Position numbers and translations under genes: made by a program
Source of the DNA: Chrysomallon squamiferum
Lineage: Eukaryota; Mollusca; Gastropoda; Neomphalida; Peltospiridae
NCBI GenBank assembly: GCA_012295275.1
Contig: CM022673.1
Span: 2,051,605-2,115,604, forward strand
Direction of reading: 5' to 3'
DNA length: 64,000 bases
Part shown: in pieces, positions 13,138-57,570 of the stretch
Numbering within the stretch: the stretch's first letter is position 1
Layout: every line of letters begins with the position of its first letter
The notes under the pieces: model-generated
Told to the model about the DNA's origin: nothing
Seen by the model: the letters and a program-made list of their open reading frames with translations, nothing else
Databases searched by the model: none

Positions 13138-13679
13138 ACTCAGCAACAAAGTTTATCTGTTTTAAAATTACAGATTAAGTGCCAGATAAAACGTGTGTTT
13201 CATTTCACAGACACATATATCTTATCTGCTGTCCACCAACATTTTAAAAATATAAAAATATAAGGAAAATAAAGAAAGAAAAACACATAAAAGTATGTCA
13301 AAAATGCGTCCTTGAATCAATCGGATATTCGTGTAAAAGATTTGATAACCTTTCAGACCAAGCAGTTATTTTATTTATTTATATATTATAATGTTATTTT
13401 CATTTTTACGGATAACCCCTAAAATGCCGTTATTTCTGTAAATCTTAATAAAAAAATAAAAAATAAACAGCTATTCCTTTGACAGATACGTAGATTTGAA
13501 CATACTACAAAGTGTAATTTAAACATTAAATAAGTTCGTACTTAATTATGAATTATTAATTATGAATTCTAAACAGCACATGAATCAAATACAATTTCTT
13601 TAAATAAAATATTAACGAAATACAGATTCTTCTTATCAAGGTATTTTATCTTGTAACATTCTTCAGAACAGTCCTCGGG

Positions 13680-14230
13680 TTTAGTGCAGGCGTTCTGAAC
13701 ACTGGTTTCAGTTTGAATACCATGGCTACTTCCTTCAAACGTAGACGCTTATGTTCCTAATGGAATAATCGAAACTGAAGAAAAATCCTTCCTAACATCA
13801 GCCAAAGAGGATCGTCGATACATACAAGAATCAGACGGCCATTTTGAAAGAAAAGAAATACATATATATATATATCTTACGGAGATTTCCTACTGCACAT
13901 GTTCTGCAGCGGTGACACGGCAATGGGTCCATTAGTTACGCACACAACACTGTAAACATTTGCTATTGATTCGTCGGGTACGCCGGGTACGTGGAACCGC
14001 CCCCGCAATCTCATAGCTTTTTTTTTTTTTTGTATCGGGGTTTCAACACTTCGGTTATGACGACGCTATTGTGGTCGATATTAATACGATCCAAACCACC
14101 GTCGGATTTCGTTACACGCTGTGTTAATCTGACCCGTGTATGATTAGGCTTATTAATGTTATTCGCAGAACTGCCTTGTCCGTTGTTTGGTATTCGTGAA
14201 CCTAAAATGGTCGACCCTGTTCAGTAGACC
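13680..14230. promoter_or_regulatory. CpG-richer distal region upstream of gene 2
   Basis: This segment is visibly richer in GC and CpG than the surroundings. It contains a GC box (GCGGGGGCGG on the minus strand, about 13995-14006) and a YY1-like AAAATGGCC on the minus strand near 13836-13844. It could hold the real promoter and a noncoding first exon of gene 2. No gene was seen on the plus strand. Confidence 0.3.
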
Positions 14231-14341
14231 AGTCTAATTAATTCCTGTTTCGCTCACTGACGCATATTTGAAGCAGGAAAGGCAAAACAGTTGCAATTCC
14301 TGTGTGTACGGTGTATAGATGATCTAATGCTTACGGGTGTA

Positions 14342-14345
<4 letters not shown>

Positions 14346-14381
<36 letters not shown>

Positions 14382-14412
14382 CGCGTGTGTGCGTGCGTGT
14401 GTGTGTGTGTTT
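14346..14412. repeat. (GT)n microsatellite
   Basis: A pure GT run to about 14380 is followed by GC/GT variants. Confidence 0.95.
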
Positions 14413-15144
14413 GCGTGCTTGTTTGGGTCTGTATATGTTTGTCTGTATAGGTATGAATGTAGATGTTGTTAGCGATTAATAACATTTGTTAATCAAGATA
14501 ATTCACCAGTGCAGATAGCGTAAATTTAAATCGTGCACAAGTACACCTTCAGAGAGAGGCATGCAGTTATTCACGTGTGAATGTATGTATGTTTGTTTGT
14601 CTGTCTGTTTATCTGCCTCTATATACTACGTACGTATGCATGCGTGCATGCAAGCATTATTCATATGTGTATATGTTTATGTACGTATGAATAATTGTTG
14701 TGTATGTATGGATGGATGGACGGATTAATAACTGTATGAATAATCTGTTTCTCTCTGTTTGAGTATTGTTTCGTATAATTAGTTTTCCTAATCTTTAAAC
14801 CATATTAAAAGTGCTCAGAGAAAATTAACTAAAATTAGTCTGTAAAACATGCACAGTAACATGAATCTGCGATTTGATACAACAAATCAAATTAACGACA
14901 TCGATCAAGCGAATAGAGTAAACAGAGAGGTCAAGCTATGGTCACTTGTGGTCAGTGGACGGACAGGATCAAAGACTTGTGACAGTCAGACGTCATGCGA
15001 TCTCTCTTCTCTCTTCTTTCATGGTGCAGATTCGATTAAGAAAACCGAGATCAAAAACAGACTGTCACGAACAGGAAATTAATAATTGTTAGATTGGCAT
15101 AAACGTCAGACTGTGTATTTCTGGGGTCTAAGTGAAATACCTTG

Positions 15145-15319
15145 CATACACACATACACACATACACACATACACACATGCAGACACACGTACAAACTAC
15201 AAGCTCGCATATACACGTACAAACATACATATACGGAGACAACTACGTATTTAAACATACATACATAAATACACCTAAGTTTTGTACATATGTGTATGTG
15301 AGGGTTATATATTTATATA

Positions 15320-15359
<40 letters not shown>

Positions 15360-15559
15360 TGAGGAGTACGTTTGCTTGAGCACGTATATGCAATATCGGG
15401 AATTACATCTAAGTGTGTGTATACGAGTATGTGTATATATAAAATATGTTGGTTTTTTAGCGAGTTTTTTATCTCTGTGTTTCGCCTATAAAACGTGTTA
15501 TAATGTGTAGAAATGTTTGGATGTATGTGTGTGTTTCTTTACAGTCGTGGATTTATTCC

Positions 15560-15597
<38 letters not shown>

Positions 15598-15645
15598 AGT
15601 GTGTGTGTGAATGTATGTGTGTGTGTGAGTGTGTATGTTCCACTG
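15145..15645. repeat. Cluster of (ACAT)n, (GT)n tracts
   Basis: ACACAT repeats lie at about 15150-15215, GT runs at 15324-15356 and 15562-15640. The overlapping reading frames are low-complexity artefacts. Confidence 0.9.
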
Positions 15646-16539
15646 AATCAAAACGCCAACGTCTTCACAAATTAGTTTCCTCGTCTATTCTCACCTGAAG
15701 TAAGTGATAATGAAACTATTTGCTTAACAAAAACACACAACTACGTGATACAGGTGGGTTTTTTTGCAGGTGAGAGTTGTTTACCGTTAAACATATTTTA
15801 TAATTCACTTATTTGGTGAAGCTAATGGTTATAATATCTAGGTGAATTAATCTATATCAAATAGTTGGAGGCAAGGAAAGGAAGACAGACAGCAAGAGAA
15901 GGAAAGAAGAAAGAAAGATATTGTATCTAAGGATCTTCTAAAACTGAAATTAGTCATAATTTCAATAAGTCATAATCTAACAAACACGGCAACATAAAAT
16001 AGAATTTTTCCTACAATTGTAGGTCACAACAACTGTTTTATTTTATTTTATTTTATTTTATTTTTTTAATATTATTTTTTTTTTTTTTTTTTTTTTATTT
16101 ATTTGTTATTGTTTTGTTTGTTTGGTTTGAATTTTTTTTTTTTACTATTATTATTATTGTTTAACCAAGCCACATAAATTCATAAAGTATAAAATTATTC
16201 TTACTCACATTGTACTATAACACAATTTTTATACATTGATTGGTAAAATGATATACCTCTTATTGACTGTAACTGACATGTTACTACTACTACTACTGCT
16301 GATGTTACAGCTGCTGCGACCACTGACAATGCCGCTTATGCTACCACTGCTCCTAATGTTTCTTTTATTATTATAAAAAATAAATAAATAAAAATTCTGC
16401 CTTTTCTTTTGTTCTTTTATTAAAATTTTAATGACCAGTGATCATGTTTTCCCCTTGTATTTTTGTTCTGTTTTTTTTTTTTTTTTTTTTTTTTTTCATT
16501 TGCAGCCTTATTAAAATGTAATTGAGAACCTTCCATTTT

Positions 16540-16936
16540 TCCATAAAACATCGATATCTCATTTGACATAGTTGGTTAACATAGTGAAGCTGTTACATAA
16601 CTCTGTCTTTGCTTGCGTGTAAGTCAGGCACAGGAATCTGGTAACAGAAGTATTTCACAAATTCCCAGAAGAAATTCAAAGGGGTGATATCTTAGCTGTT
16701 ATTTGTTAGTGGTGTAACGAAGCGTGGAATTCCCTTTTGATGAAACTGTGCACAATTAGATTCCAATCCTGAAAGATAATGACTTGCTCGATTTTTTTTT
16801 TTTTTTTTTTTTTTTCTGATTTTTTTCTACTTGGGGGACCGAGATCAGTAACCTCTGCACAAGGACTTCGTCTTGCTTTAAGAAGAATCTGAATTCGCTG
16901 ATTCATTTCTTTCCATTTATTGTTATATTCATTCAT
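16540..16936 (-). pseudogene. Decayed mariner-type transposase fragment
   Basis: On the minus strand, 16722 down to about 16545 reads DITPLNFF-WEFVKYFCYQ, then IPVPDLHASKDRV, a stop codon, and QLHYVNQ. This follows the conserved C-terminal DDE pattern of mariner/IS630-type transposases (S-P-D-x-T-P-L-D-F-F-L-W-G-x-V-K, then P-V-x-x-L). One residue is missing after FF and an in-frame stop follows. Upstream, VIIFQDWNLIVHSF echoes the preceding I-F-Q-Q-D-G-A block, and MNEYNNKWKEMNQRIQILLK may be an N-terminal remnant, with a poly-A tract inserted between. It is clearly nonfunctional. Confidence 0.6.
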
Positions 16937-17335
16937 TCTTAACTGTTATAAGATTGCCAAGAAGACTGCAACAATGCGATATACAATATGTCTGATATAA
17001 TTCTGTGTTTAGTACAGAAAGTAAAGTGTTGCTCATTCAAAAGTTATTGGATTTCCACTTCGTCTACGTCATTCTACAGTACGTCCACACAATTCAGATA
17101 AGCGTTGTTATCAAGAACCTTTCACATCTTAATAACGTAAACCTCGAGAGTTGATGTAGCGAAATAAACCAGAACAAACTTTCTCTTCACGCTTTTATCT
17201 CGTATTTTGATAGATGTGTGTTATGTGATACGAAACACAAGTTTCTTTTGGGGGGAGGGGTTGTTGTTTTCTTGCTTTATTTTTGTTACTGTCACTCTTC
17301 GTGTTTCTCTGAGGTCATTTTACTGATTGTCAGTC

Positions 17336-17543
<208 letters not shown>

Positions 17544-18102
17544 CCCCATAGACTGTTTCTTTTGTTTTTCAGATGTATATACATAAGCGGCTTTATGTAT
17601 TTTACACATTAACATATACACACACCAAATGCACGCACACACACATATATATATATATATTACAATAAAAGTTCTTTAGATATTTTACCTCTATAACAGA
17701 TATGAAATTTAATATTTATTTAACAGTCAGTCTCTAGAAAAACATCAGTCAAGTCAAAACCAGCCTCTTATTATTTTACTCTTTTTTTTTTTTCCAATCC
17801 TATTTCAAAACCAGCGTTCTCAGATTCTGTTCTTAAGGACATGTGCACGTAACATTTAAAACATATCTTCTCTTTTTACGTGTTTTTATTTTTTTCTTTC
17901 TTCTAACAGTCGATTTCATCCAGAGCACTAGAATATTTCAAACTGCTATAAAAGAAGATAATTTAGTTTTTAAGTGTACGTAAACGTTTTTAATGTGGTG
18001 TGACTGGAATTGAAGGTCACAGGTTTTAACAGATGTTGTTTTAATAAATGCCAAAGATACTTTTAAAAGTGACGGAAAGATAACAGGACTGGCTGCAGGC
18101 CA

Positions 18103-18109
<7 letters not shown>

Positions 18110-18144
<35 letters not shown>
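18110..18144. repeat. Poly(A) run of 35
   Basis: An uninterrupted A homopolymer; no coding retro-element body was recognised next to it. Confidence 0.95.
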
Positions 18145-18146
<2 letters not shown>

Positions 18147-18493
18147 CACTAATATTTAATATATTTTGCCTTGGAATGGGACACTGTGCCTTTCAGTGGA
18201 GTTTTTAGATTTTTTTTTAATGTTTAATAGTTGCAGGTTATTGCATTGCAGAATTTTGAGTGAAAATTGAAAACTGTGCAGTAAAATCTGACGAGTTAGA
18301 AATAGCTAGCTTCCTTCAAGGAGTAAAAAGAGTCGATAAAAGTGTTGTTATTGTTGTTGTTGTTGTTTTCTTTTCACAAATAAATTACAACACTGATTTC
18401 CAGTTTTCTGTAGAGCTAGTAATAATATTTCACAAGCAAAACGATATTATATCCGATCTTTTTTTTTTTTTAGTTTACTCCCTTTTTTTAGTG

Positions 18494-18495
<2 letters not shown>

Positions 18496-18560
<65 letters not shown>
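18496..18560. repeat. (ATT)n microsatellite
   Basis: About twenty uninterrupted ATT units. Confidence 0.97.
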
Positions 18561-19589
18561 TATCTAACTGGCTGACTTTGTATGTGAAATTTGATTCGAT
18601 TTATTGCTTTTGAATGGGCAGTTCCAAACAGTTTTTTCTTTTTTATTTGTAATTTTTATATTACATAAGGTAAGATGCGTATGTAAATCAAGTACCTAAT
18701 CATACAAGCACGCGCACAGAAGACAACAAAAATATATATATATATATAAAAATACAGTTTGTATTGTTCAAACCCCAAATCCAGCGAAATGGATTACTTT
18801 CCATCTTTCTTTTTAAGTTTGTTTAATATGTTATTTTTGTACTCTTTTTTTCTTAAATTGAATCTATATGGACGTTATTTTATTTATTTTTTATTTTTCT
18901 TATATATATATATATATATATATATTAATTTTATTATCTGAAGTTATAATTACGAAAACTTCGATGAATTTCACATTATGATGTTAATTCTGTCTAAACA
19001 GAACAAGACACCTTTTTTTAAATGTGTTTCCCCCTGTTACAAACGACGTAACTCGCTTCGGACTACACTCACACACTCACCTGCACAGACGTAGAGACAC
19101 CTTTATCAGGTACCGGATGAAGTGGAAGGTTCCAGTTGCTAAATATAATTGTAATGGTGTATGTAATATGTCTAATGAATGTTATCGGGTTTTCTGCTGC
19201 ATGTAAGTTTACACGAAATCGTCCAGTCTGCTTGGAGACCACGGCTATTCGTATCTGAACAAGATAAGGTAACTCTTGACGTCGTTATTGCGTTGGCAAT
19301 CTTACAAGACTGCAGGTTGTTGCCATTTTGCATTCGGAAAAGAAAACGCAAATAAAAAAAGAAAGAAAGAAAGAAAGAAAAAAAAATCTTTGAAAGGGCA
19401 TCGAGGTATCTTCGAAAATGAATATAAAAGAAAGAAATTAAGAAGGAAACAAAATAATTATCTGGAAAATGAATATAAAAGAAAGAAATGAAGAAGGGGA
19501 AAAAAAGTATTATTACTATCATGTACATGTGTTTGAATGTATAAAATGGTATGTTTTGGTATGTTACAGCAGAGTATGTATGAATATTT

Positions 19590-19646
19590 GTATGTATGTA
19601 TGTAGGTAGGTAGGTAGGTAGGTAGGTAGGTAGGTAGGTATGCATG
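19590..19646. repeat. (TATG)n-(TAGG)n microsatellite
   Basis: Four-base units switch from TATG to TAGG and back. Confidence 0.95.
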
Positions 19647-22600
19647 TTTGTATGTATACATGAATGTAAATATTTATATCTTTTTATGTCAGAGTTTATC
19701 TATAAATAAAAATACAGGATAAGAGACTCAGATTTCTTTATTTTAACAATTAATAACGAAATAGTTCACTTTAAAAAAACAAATTTTTATTATTATTATT
19801 TTTATCCAAGATAGGAAACTTCCAAAATCTGCAGATATTTCTATCAGACTATCAGTTCGGTCAAAAAACCAATTATATACATCAAAATTAGATTGAGAAC
19901 GAGTTTTGCATGTAGAATCTAAATGACTTATTTATTTTCACTTATCTCTTTGACTTATGTCTTATTCTGACATGCGGAATCTCGTCCGGTACCAGTCTAG
20001 TAACACTAACAGACTGGTATCGTTTCGATCTGTAAGTAATACGTCAAGTTATTGGACGTTATGTACTGCGATCTGGCCAATTAGAGCTGCGTTTGCTTTT
20101 AGCTTGTTATCGTAACTGGCAGGCGGTAAGCCCACGAGCGAAGAGATTGCCGTTTGGTTTTTAAACTAAAACGTGTTTTTTGTGATAATGACTTCATCAG
20201 TCACTACGTACTCCTCTCGCCACACACGCTGGCTACTGCGTGAACTTCACCTGTGCGATAAACAAACCCACAGACGTAGGTGAGAAAGAAAAAAAAAGCA
20301 TTAAAAAATTCAGAAAGTCTGTAAAAAATATCACTGGGTTCATACTGACGAACTTATAGGTGGTGAGAAAAAAAAAAGAAGAAGAAGAAAAATTTGAAAC
20401 TCAAAGAGTTCAAAGGCAGTCCTGAAAGATTAACAAGAAAAAAAATCTATTTATTTTTATTATTTTCGGTTTTCTGTGTCTTCTTTATGTTTTAAGATGT
20501 AGGTAAGTATTTGTAACGGTTTGTCAATACTCCCGTTTTTTATATTATTATTATTGTTGTTGTTTTTTAATGCCGCCGAAGTAAAAAGGATTTTTTTTTT
20601 TTTTTTTTTTTTTTAAGCGTGAATCTCAATGAATGAATAAATAAACATGGTGGTTATTTATATGACAACAAAAACTGTCCTAATTCAACGTTTTATTTAT
20701 ACCAATATAATTATACAGTCGTAAATTAACTGTATACTTCGTGAACACAAAACTGTCACATGTCAAGTACAAAATCAATATATACAAATACAAATATACA
20801 TGTTTCTCATTTACACGTAAAAAGGTAAATACAAATGATTTAAAAAAACAACAGATCTTTGGTGAAAATTTTGTTCTATTTAAAAAAGTACATAAAACAA
20901 AAATAATTATATATATACATAAATAGGTAAATCATTAAATTTACGATATAATAATAATAATAATCATAATAGTAACGAAACAAAACAAAGTTTTTTATTT
21001 TAAAGGTATTATAGAAAGGTGAAATGATTTCGCCCAAAACTGTGTATTTATATAAAAGTTACAGATAGTAAATAACAATTATTTTGTTGTTTTTTTTTCG
21101 ATTCTTATTATCTTATAATAGCCTTAGAGATGGCTACACTGAAATACTATAACTTGATATTATAACAGAAATCTTATATTGAAAATTAATAACTAATGAA
21201 ATATCAGTTCGAAAAAAACACATGATAGATGAACAGATGCATCGATATTATAATTACAACAATTTTTACTTGTAGAATATAAAGGACATTATTAAACAAA
21301 CTTTTTTTAAGATACTGGAAATGGATATGCATATATGCATTTATTCTACATTTAATTTAAAATGATTGTAAAAAAAAAAAAAAAACCTTGAAGGAATAAT
21401 AAATCAAAATATTTCAAACGATTATACATATTGCATTATGTAAATTATTATTTATTTATTTTCCCTTTGTGCATTTATATGTATATAGGTATGTGAGTGT
21501 GTATGTATGTATTTGTGTGTGTATCTGCATATATGTTCACTATCTCGATAATGCGTGCCTTTCACTAAACGAAAAATTCATAATGATGCTGTATCATTTA
21601 AATAAATAAAATGGTTTCTCTATTAAGTTGTCAAAAGGAAAACAGCTGCCTCTGTACCATTATCTTAACTGATTTGGCTGAAGCGTTAAATAAAAGAAAC
21701 AACCTCCAGACATATCACAACGGGGAAGTATTTAAAAAAAAAAAAAAAAAAAAAAAAAACCTAACCAAAAAAAAGGAGGAAAAAAATTTGATTTAAAAAA
21801 TAAACAAGTATTCGCCATTATATGCAGTTAAACTATTTTCCTAAAATTTACAGCAAATAAAATGAAAATATTAAAAAAAAAACCCAAAAAAACAACAACA
21901 ACAACATAATACTAAAAGAGGTTATCGATACGACATTCATACCACAAACGAAACAAAGCTAATTGGCTCTTTTAAAAAGCGAAATGCCAAAATCACGTTT
22001 CAGAGGAGCGACATCCTAGAACTCTGTACGGGAGGAAGAAAACAAAAATAAAATGAGCTAATCAGCGCATTGTTTCTCACGCATCCTGAATGAAGAAACT
22101 GCGCTTGAAATTGTTTCAATGAATGACGTTCCTTCTTCCGCGTTTCCAGATTACGTAACCTTTACGACTCTGCTTTAAACCTCAGCGAAGCAGCCAGATC
22201 CGGAACAATACCAGTATTTCAAGGCGTGTTCGAGAATGTTTCTGAAAAACTGTTTTGACATTTCTATTGAAAATACAAATTGTTAAAGGCTAAAACAATA
22301 GTGCTTAAGTGCACATCTTCGTGCCACAAAATGTCAATTGGTGTAACGAAGTTAACACAGAGAGGTGATAGTACTGTCTACGTCTGAAGTGCCACAGCAA
22401 TTTATCTTATATTTTGACTGGTTTTTTGACGTATTAATCTACAAAATATGTCTGATATACAAAGGATATGTAATATGTATTTAGGAAATACGTTACTGGG
22501 ATGTTAGATAAAAAGAATATTTACTGAACGTTTTGATATAGCGAGGTTCGAATTCATAAAATAGTTTTCTGTTGTGTTCTAGGTGGTAGAAAGGTTCCTC

Positions 22601-23040
22601 CTAGCTGTTGATTTAATAAATTTGATCAAACAGTACTATTAAACGAATGGACTGTGGGATCTTAAAGGCTTGCTTCTATAAACATAATTTAGCAGTAAAC
22701 TCGAGTTTTGGAATAATGTAGCAATAATTTAGCGTTAATGAGTAATCTAGCATTGGAACAGATTTAGTAAGGCTTTATGAATTCTGGTTTGGGTTTCTTA
22801 TTTAATAATTATTCAAAGAGCAATATAACAGAAAGGAAGGTCATTGTGGTGGTGCAAATTTAGACATGATATGTCCTTTATATAAAAATATTATGTTTTT
22901 ATGCATAACCTCAAGACAGGTTTTGAAACTTGATAAACGTCACATTAAAAAGAACTTAAACGTCAGTAAACATCGACTACATAGTAAACAACAGATTCTG
23001 TTCAACAAAAATATATTTAAAAATAGCAAATAATTTGAGG

Positions 23041-24053
23041 TTTATTATAAAACGCTTAAAAAGTTAGGTTTTTGTACGCTATAAAATGCTGCCCGTTTAG
23101 TACTTACAAAAAAAAAAAAATGTTTAAAGTGGTTTGATACATTGTGTGATACTCGTATGAGATTCAAAACAACGTTTAACACCAACATGTGGCTAAATGC
23201 AACGTTTCATAATTGCACGCGGTTACTTCTTGTTGTTCACGAAACAAAACAGTTTAATTGTTACAGAAAGTGTGTAACATGTGGAAGTTACTGCGTCATG
23301 ATGTTTCCGGAATCAAAACAGTTCAGCTGTTAGAGAAAGTTTATAACAATTGGGATGACACACTGTCATAATGTTTAAAACAGCGATTGTTTGTTACAAA
23401 TGGTTTAAACAGCTTTTGGATGTAACAAGACTTTTAAATATGATTTCATGGGTATATGAAGTTTAAAACAATGCAGTTAATTATGATAAATAAACCTTTA
23501 GCACCAGAAAAACAATCAATCAAAGATCTAAAACCTCTACTCTAATACCAAGGTAACAATAAAAGATAACATATTCGTTTCATCAAATTAGGAAAACTAT
23601 ATACATATATTGCAATACGTAAACTCATTCATTCCCATTCTCTACCACGTTGCATTGGTCTAATATTGTTGTCAAATGCCGATACACTCTTTATATACAT
23701 CGTCATTCATAGCAGCGACTGATCCAAATCACGACCAGAGAGTGATGCCGTTTGGACTCGTTTCTTGTAGTTAAAATAAGCCATTTAATCGACGCGAGCA
23801 GTTAAGAATATCCTAAAAATGTCTACAACAAATCTATCACATGTACGCTCTTGAAAACGTATTAATGACGTACTACGACGAATTATTTTTTAAAAAGTTG
23901 ATGAGAAATCAAGTTCGCACATCATCTTAGCCCACCACATCGACGACGTAGTCAACTCATTCGAAGAAACGTTTCTTCTGTGGATGTTACACGTTCTGCG
24001 TTTTACTAAGACAACAGTATCAGTAAAGAAAAATACGAAAAACAGAAATAGTT
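23041..24053 (-). other. Probable 3' untranslated region of the DRAM-like gene
   Basis: This stretch has no open reading frame of note and no long microsatellite. Possible polyadenylation hexamers on the minus strand are ATTAAA near 23785 and AATAAA at 23041-23046. It includes a degenerate tandem repeat at about 23245-23390. The true 3' end cannot be fixed from sequence alone. Confidence 0.35.
23245..23390. repeat. Degenerate tandem repeat of about 66 bp
   Basis: Two clear copies plus fragments share AACAGTT-A-TGTTA-AGAAAGT, TAACA and GTCATGATGTTT. It falls in the presumed 3' untranslated region of the DRAM-like gene. Confidence 0.55.
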
Positions 24054-55495
<31,442 letters not shown>

Positions 55496-55744
55496 GTTCG
55501 GACACAACAATGAAGCCCGCCACTCGACTGCAGTCAGCTAAGTGAAACGCGCTTGTTTATTTCGACGTCTGCTGTAACTGCTTGTGGCACTCGTCGGAAA
55601 GCTCCGGGTCACGATTCGCAGCTGGGAATTCCCCAAAGCGACGGCTGCCTGCCTCTGCAGTTACAGGCTTCCCAGAAAACAGAGCGTGACGTCAGCTTTC
55701 ATTGGAAGACTACTACGGCTTATAAATCTATCGCACGTGTTTCG

Positions 55745-55745
<1 letters not shown>
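55496..55745 (-). promoter_or_regulatory. Promoter region of the DRAM-like gene
   Basis: The 250 bp before the start codon are less AT-rich than the surroundings. Reading toward the gene they contain an E-box CACGTG (55734-55739), TTTATAAG on the minus strand (about 55720-55727), CCAAT (55701-55705, reverse of ATTGG) and a perfect palindromic CRE TGACGTCA (55687-55694). The CRE and CCAAT box are about 7 bp apart. CACGTG is the core bound by bHLH factors such as MITF/TFE, which drive autophagy genes in other animals; that link is inference. Confidence 0.5.

Positions 55746-55785
<40 letters not shown>
55746..55785. repeat. (GT)n microsatellite abutting the DRAM-like promoter
   Basis: About 20 GT units followed by GTGTGC/GTTG variants to about 55980. 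It begins about 7 bp beyond the CACGTG motif. Confidence 0.97.
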
Positions 55786-55787
<2 letters not shown>

Positions 55788-56377
55788 CCTGTGTGTGTGT
55801 GTGTTGGTTGTGTGTGCGTGTTGGTTGTGTGTGCGTGCCTAGGTATGTGTGTCTGTGAATGCCTAGGTATGTGTAGATTCGTATGTATATGTGTACGTAT
55901 GCAGTAATTTGTATGAATGAAGATTTTGGTAGATGTTATGTATATGTATATGTGTATGTGTGTGTGCATGTGCGTATGTTAGTCGTTAACATGTGAGTGT
56001 GCATGTGTATATAATATGTGGCCAACTTCTTAACTGTGTGCTTTTAAATCTGGAAATTTTCCCCATCTTATTTACATTTGTATCTAACCTATTAATAAGA
56101 TGTTTTCGTAGTCTCCGTCTCTGTTTCTGTATTGCATGGCTAAAGCTACATCAGTGAATCGTCACGTTTACCAGATCATACATTATTTAATTGTGTACAC
56201 GCACCACGTAATTATGTGCATTTACACGCAACCACGCGTACATTTTCACGCTTCCTTTGCCCCACAAAATAAATAAATAAACGAAAATCATGGCCTTAAA
56301 TTCATATCAGTTCTCATAAAAGAAAACATATTCATTCGTTAATAATCTGACATATTTACGTTTTTCACCTGATCTGT

Positions 56378-56515
56378 GTTTTTCAAATTCGAAATTTTTT
56401 TATTATTATTATTATTAAACGAAAATTGTTACGGTCCGTTAGCCTTGTATTTTTCAAATTCGAAATAATTTATTATTAAACGAAAACAGTGTCAGTTATG
56501 TCACGGTCCATTAAC
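56378..56515. repeat. Tandem duplication of about 69 bp upstream of the DRAM-like gene
   Basis: Both copies contain TTTTTCAAATTCGAAAT, TTATTATTAAACGAAAA and CACGGTCC/TACGGTCC followed by TTAGCCT/TTAACCT. The two halves have diverged by substitutions and by ATT repeat length. Confidence 0.75.
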
Positions 56516-57419
56516 CTCGTCTCTTCTAATTAAGTGCACAGGTTACACAGTCAATTTGTTCAGCGTAATACCTGCAATTTTCAGTCGTGTCACGTAATGC
56601 CCTCGATTACCAGTCATTTCGCTGATTTACTGGAATTTTCTCAAATTTCATAAATGTTTTTCAGGGTTAAGATTAACATGCTATTCTAGTTATATACTTT
56701 ATAACCTGTATGTTTTAGTCTGTATGGGAGTTTTTAGTTAAATAACATTAAAACCAAAAAAAAAAAAAAAAAATAATAATAATAATAATAATAATAAAAC
56801 CAACAAAATAAATAAATAAATAAATAATCAAAAATAAATAAATAAAACTTTTTAACTTGTAAATAAATTTCAAGTATATTATTGAACGATACGCAGATAT
56901 AAATAACAGGACTAGAGATGAAATTATTTTTAATATAATTAAGAAAAGAAACAACTGAAATTTTAAGTATTATTACCATGAACTAAACGTTACTGGTAAC
57001 AAACACGTATATATGGGGTTTTTTTCTAAAATACCTGGAGTCTTGTAATGTAGATAGACAGAGAAACAGACAGATAGACGCACAGAAAGTCAGATCTATC
57101 TATATATAAATATATGATGCACTGCATTTCTTTCTTTCAGTTTTAGAATGTATGTATTGTCCCATAGAATCTGATATTATTATTATGGATGTAAGAGGCA
57201 TCAACATCGTCAAGATTACAGAAACAGGTTTAATTTAAAATAACATCTCAATTACATGGACAAGTCCAGTGATGTCTGCTTATTGTTACAGTAACAACAG
57301 AAATATAGAGAGCGGTTTTTAATATTAGCTTAAGTATTGGGAAGCATTTATTTATTTACTACTATTACTATTGTTCTTGTTTTTTGTTGTTGTAGCTGAT
57401 GCTCCAACAATAGTAGTAG

Positions 57420-57570
57420 TTGTTGTAATAATAATAATAATAATAACAACAACAACAACAACAGTAGTAATAATAATAATAATAAAAAAAAAAAACAACA
57501 GACTAACAAAAGTAGCAAAATAATAATATTAATAATAAGAAGAAAAACAATAAAAATAACAAAAATATGA
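57420..57570. repeat. (AAT/AAC)n tract
   Basis: Triplet repeats with interruptions produce the Leu/Ile-rich shadow frame on the minus strand. Confidence 0.9.

Noticed and set aside
19172-19661. Minus-strand frames of 157 and 67 codons
   Set aside because: They read through (TAGG)n/(TATG)n and AAAG repeats.
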